Source: Acidimicrobiia bacterium | GTDB lineage: Bacteria; Actinomycetota; Acidimicrobiia; Spongiisociales; ZC4RG35 | NCBI GenBank assembly: GCA_030623125.1 | Contig: JAUXMQ010000072.1 | Coordinates: forward strand, 1-6,377 | DNA: 6,377 nucleotides | Direction: 5' to 3' | Shown: in pieces, positions 5,373 to 6,377 of the stretch | How positions within the stretch are numbered: position 1 is the first letter of the stretch | Layout of the letters: every line of letters starts with the position of its first letter | Translations under genes and position numbers: made by a program | The notes under the pieces: model-generated | Told to the model about the DNA's origin: nothing | The model's input: the letters and a program-made list of their open reading frames with translations, nothing else | Database searches by the model: none

Positions 5373-6002
5373 TCAGGAGGTCTGAACCAACTCGCGAAGC
5401 CGGATCGCCTGGAACCGAAGCACCCTGATGATGGTCGCAAGACCAAACGTGATCGCAACCAGGTAAACGGCAACGCCGAGTCGACGAACCGCCTCCAGAT
5501 TGATTGCTGCGGTTTCTGCACTGGCAAGGCTGAGCGATCCCGACGACACCTGGGCTGCAACGACCAGGTGAATGATCGAGGCGATGAGCAGAGTCATCAT
5601 TCCCATTGCCATCCCCAAGATGAGAATCTTGGCTGTCGGCGGCATCTTCAGCGTCCGAACCTCGGAGCTCACCAGCTCTTGAACCTCGCCGCCACCCTTG
5701 CGGAACTCACCGAGGATCTTGGCAATGGCGAAGGAGATCGCGGCGAACACCGCGGTGAATCCGATGAACATAATGCCCGTCGTCGTGTGTCCGAGGGCGG
5801 CGATCGTCGCCTCAGACTCTCCGGTGGCTATTGCGTTGGATCGAACAATGCCCAGGATGAGAGCGATGGGAAATGCCATGATCGACATGACCCACATGGG
5901 TCCCCAAAGCTTGCGTCCCATTTGCTGTGGTTTGTTGTAGCCGAGCCCCTTGTTGGAGACATCGATCGGGAAATCGCTCGATGTTGTTGTACTTGTAGCC
6001 AT
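5373..6002 (-). CDS. Four-helix membrane protein of unknown function, paralogue of upstream gene
   Basis: The 209-residue protein has a hydrophilic N-terminus of about 30 residues and hydrophobic segments at about 32-53, 74-97, 122-149 and 174-195. Basic residues cluster in the N-terminus, in the loop between helices 2 and 3 and in the C-terminal tail (RVLRFQAIRLREL), so both ends are predicted in the cytoplasm. The loop between helices 2 and 3 carries GGGEVQEL and LKMPPTAK, which recur in the preceding gene: over 48 residues from this loop through helix 3, 19 are identical by eye. I recognise no named family, and no catalytic or metal-binding motif is visible. The start ATG 6002 has GAGGAG 5 nt upstream, and the stop of the preceding gene is one base before it. 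The pair probably forms one operon and perhaps one hetero-oligomeric complex (inference). A hairpin terminator follows. Confidence 0.88.
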   Translation of the reverse strand: MATSTTTSSDFPIDVSNKGLGYNKPQQMGRKLWGPMWVMSIMAFPIALILGIVRSNAIATGESEATIAALGHTTTGIMFIGFTAVFAAISFAIAKILGEFRKGGGEVQELVSSEVRTLKMPPTAKILILGMAMGMMTLLIASIIHLVVAAQVSSGSLSLASAETAAINLEAVRRLGVAVYLVAITFGLATIIRVLRFQAIRLRELVQTS

Positions 6003-6003
6003 T

Positions 6004-6377
6004 TCAGCTCCTCTCTCCGTTCTTGATCAAGTTCTGAATGCGCCAGAACTGGAACCCGAGAACGTTTGCGATGCCTGCCAAGGCCAGAGTGATTCCGGCG
6101 AGTATCAACCCAAGGCCGAATTCACGGAATGGTCCCAGCCAGGCAAAAGCGGATGCCGGGTCAGACGAGCCGGCGACCACGACGTAGCCGATGAACTGGG
6201 CGATGGAAACCATCAAACCGAGCATCATCAGTACCACGAACGCTTTGGCCATTGCTGGCATCTTCGGCGTGTAGATCTTCACTCCAAGAGCCTCTTGGAC
6301 CTCGCCACCGGCAGTTCGGATGGCCCAGAGAATCGTTCCGAGCAAGAAGGCGATACCGCTGAGCAGCATTCCCTCTC
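6004..6377 (-). CDS. Membrane protein paralogue, 5' end cut by window edge
   Basis: The last 123 residues are visible and the frame is open to the right edge. The codons before the internal ATG at 6369 (Glu-Gly) continue without a stop or a properly spaced ribosome site, so that ATG is probably not the start. Comparison with the following gene suggests the N-terminus and the first helix are missing. Seen from the ATG at 6369: a hydrophobic segment (MLLSGIAFLLGTILWAI), a loop with AGGEVQEALG and PKMPAMAK, a helix (AFVVLMMLGLMVSIAQFIGY), a spacer with SSDPASAFAWLGPFREFG, a last helix (LGLILAGITLALAGIANVLG) and a basic tail QFWRIQNLIKNGERS. It aligns through the loop and helices with the 209-residue neighbour, so the two arose by tandem duplication. 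Function unknown; no motif points to transport or catalysis. Confidence 0.85.
   Translation of the reverse strand, partial: EGMLLSGIAFLLGTILWAIRTAGGEVQEALGVKIYTPKMPAMAKAFVVLMMLGLMVSIAQFIGYVVVAGSSDPASAFAWLGPFREFGLGLILAGITLALAGIANVLGFQFWRIQNLIKNGERS
6008..6015 (-). promoter_or_regulatory. Ribosome binding site of the 209-residue membrane protein
   Basis: GAGAGGAG on the minus strand, 5 nt before ATG 6002 and inside the last codons of the preceding gene. With the TGA-A-ATG junction this points to coupled translation of the two paralogues. Confidence 0.6.

Noticed and set aside
5202..6026. Plus-strand open frame of 274 codons
   Set aside because: Its translation is rich in Arg, His, Asp and Gln with no domain, and lies opposite the membrane protein whose helices are coherent on the minus strand.
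6367..6369. ATG as start of the right-edge membrane protein
   Set aside because: The frame continues upstream to the window end, the purine run GAGAGGG is too close (1 nt) to act as a ribosome site, and the paralogue has about 80 more N-terminal residues.

Overview
The window looks like ordinary chromosomal DNA of a fairly GC-rich bacterium, most likely an actinomycete (Actinomycetota, possibly Acidimicrobiia). This is inferred from the protein styles, the GTG start and an apparently leaderless start; no rRNA or other marker gene is present to prove it. Genes are packed tightly, with four-base ATGA-type overlaps and overlapping convergent 3' ends. I see no tRNA, rRNA, CRISPR array, insertion sequence or phage gene.

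Left part (1-1955): a CHAD-domain protein runs leftward off the window edge. Divergent from it, about a dozen bases away, is a NUDIX hydrolase followed by the methionine sulfoxide reductase msrB, 9 bp downstream with its ribosome binding site over the NUDIX stop codon. CHAD proteins bind polyphosphate, and CHAD and NUDIX genes often sit near polyphosphate kinase in actinobacteria, so a ppk gene may lie just outside the left edge (inference).

Middle (1952-4008): a leftward GNAT acetyltransferase ends inside the msrB stop codon. Divergent from it is a two-gene unit made of a stand-alone beta-class DNA methyltransferase (TSPPY ... DPFLGSGTT) and a low-molecular-weight protein tyrosine phosphatase joined by an ATGA overlap. 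No restriction endonuclease is visible, so the methyltransferase looks like an orphan.

Right part (3973-6377), all leftward: two tandem, related four-helix membrane proteins (the first in transcription order is cut by the right edge), then a 171-bp intergenic stretch with a strong hairpin terminator and a possible promoter, then a DoxX-family membrane protein coupled by ATGA to a 239-residue soluble protein of unknown function. The 3' end of that protein overlaps the phosphatase gene by 36 bp.

The least understood elements are the tandem membrane paralogues, the unknown protein coupled to DoxX, and the methyltransferase-phosphatase pair. Nothing here proves a new system.
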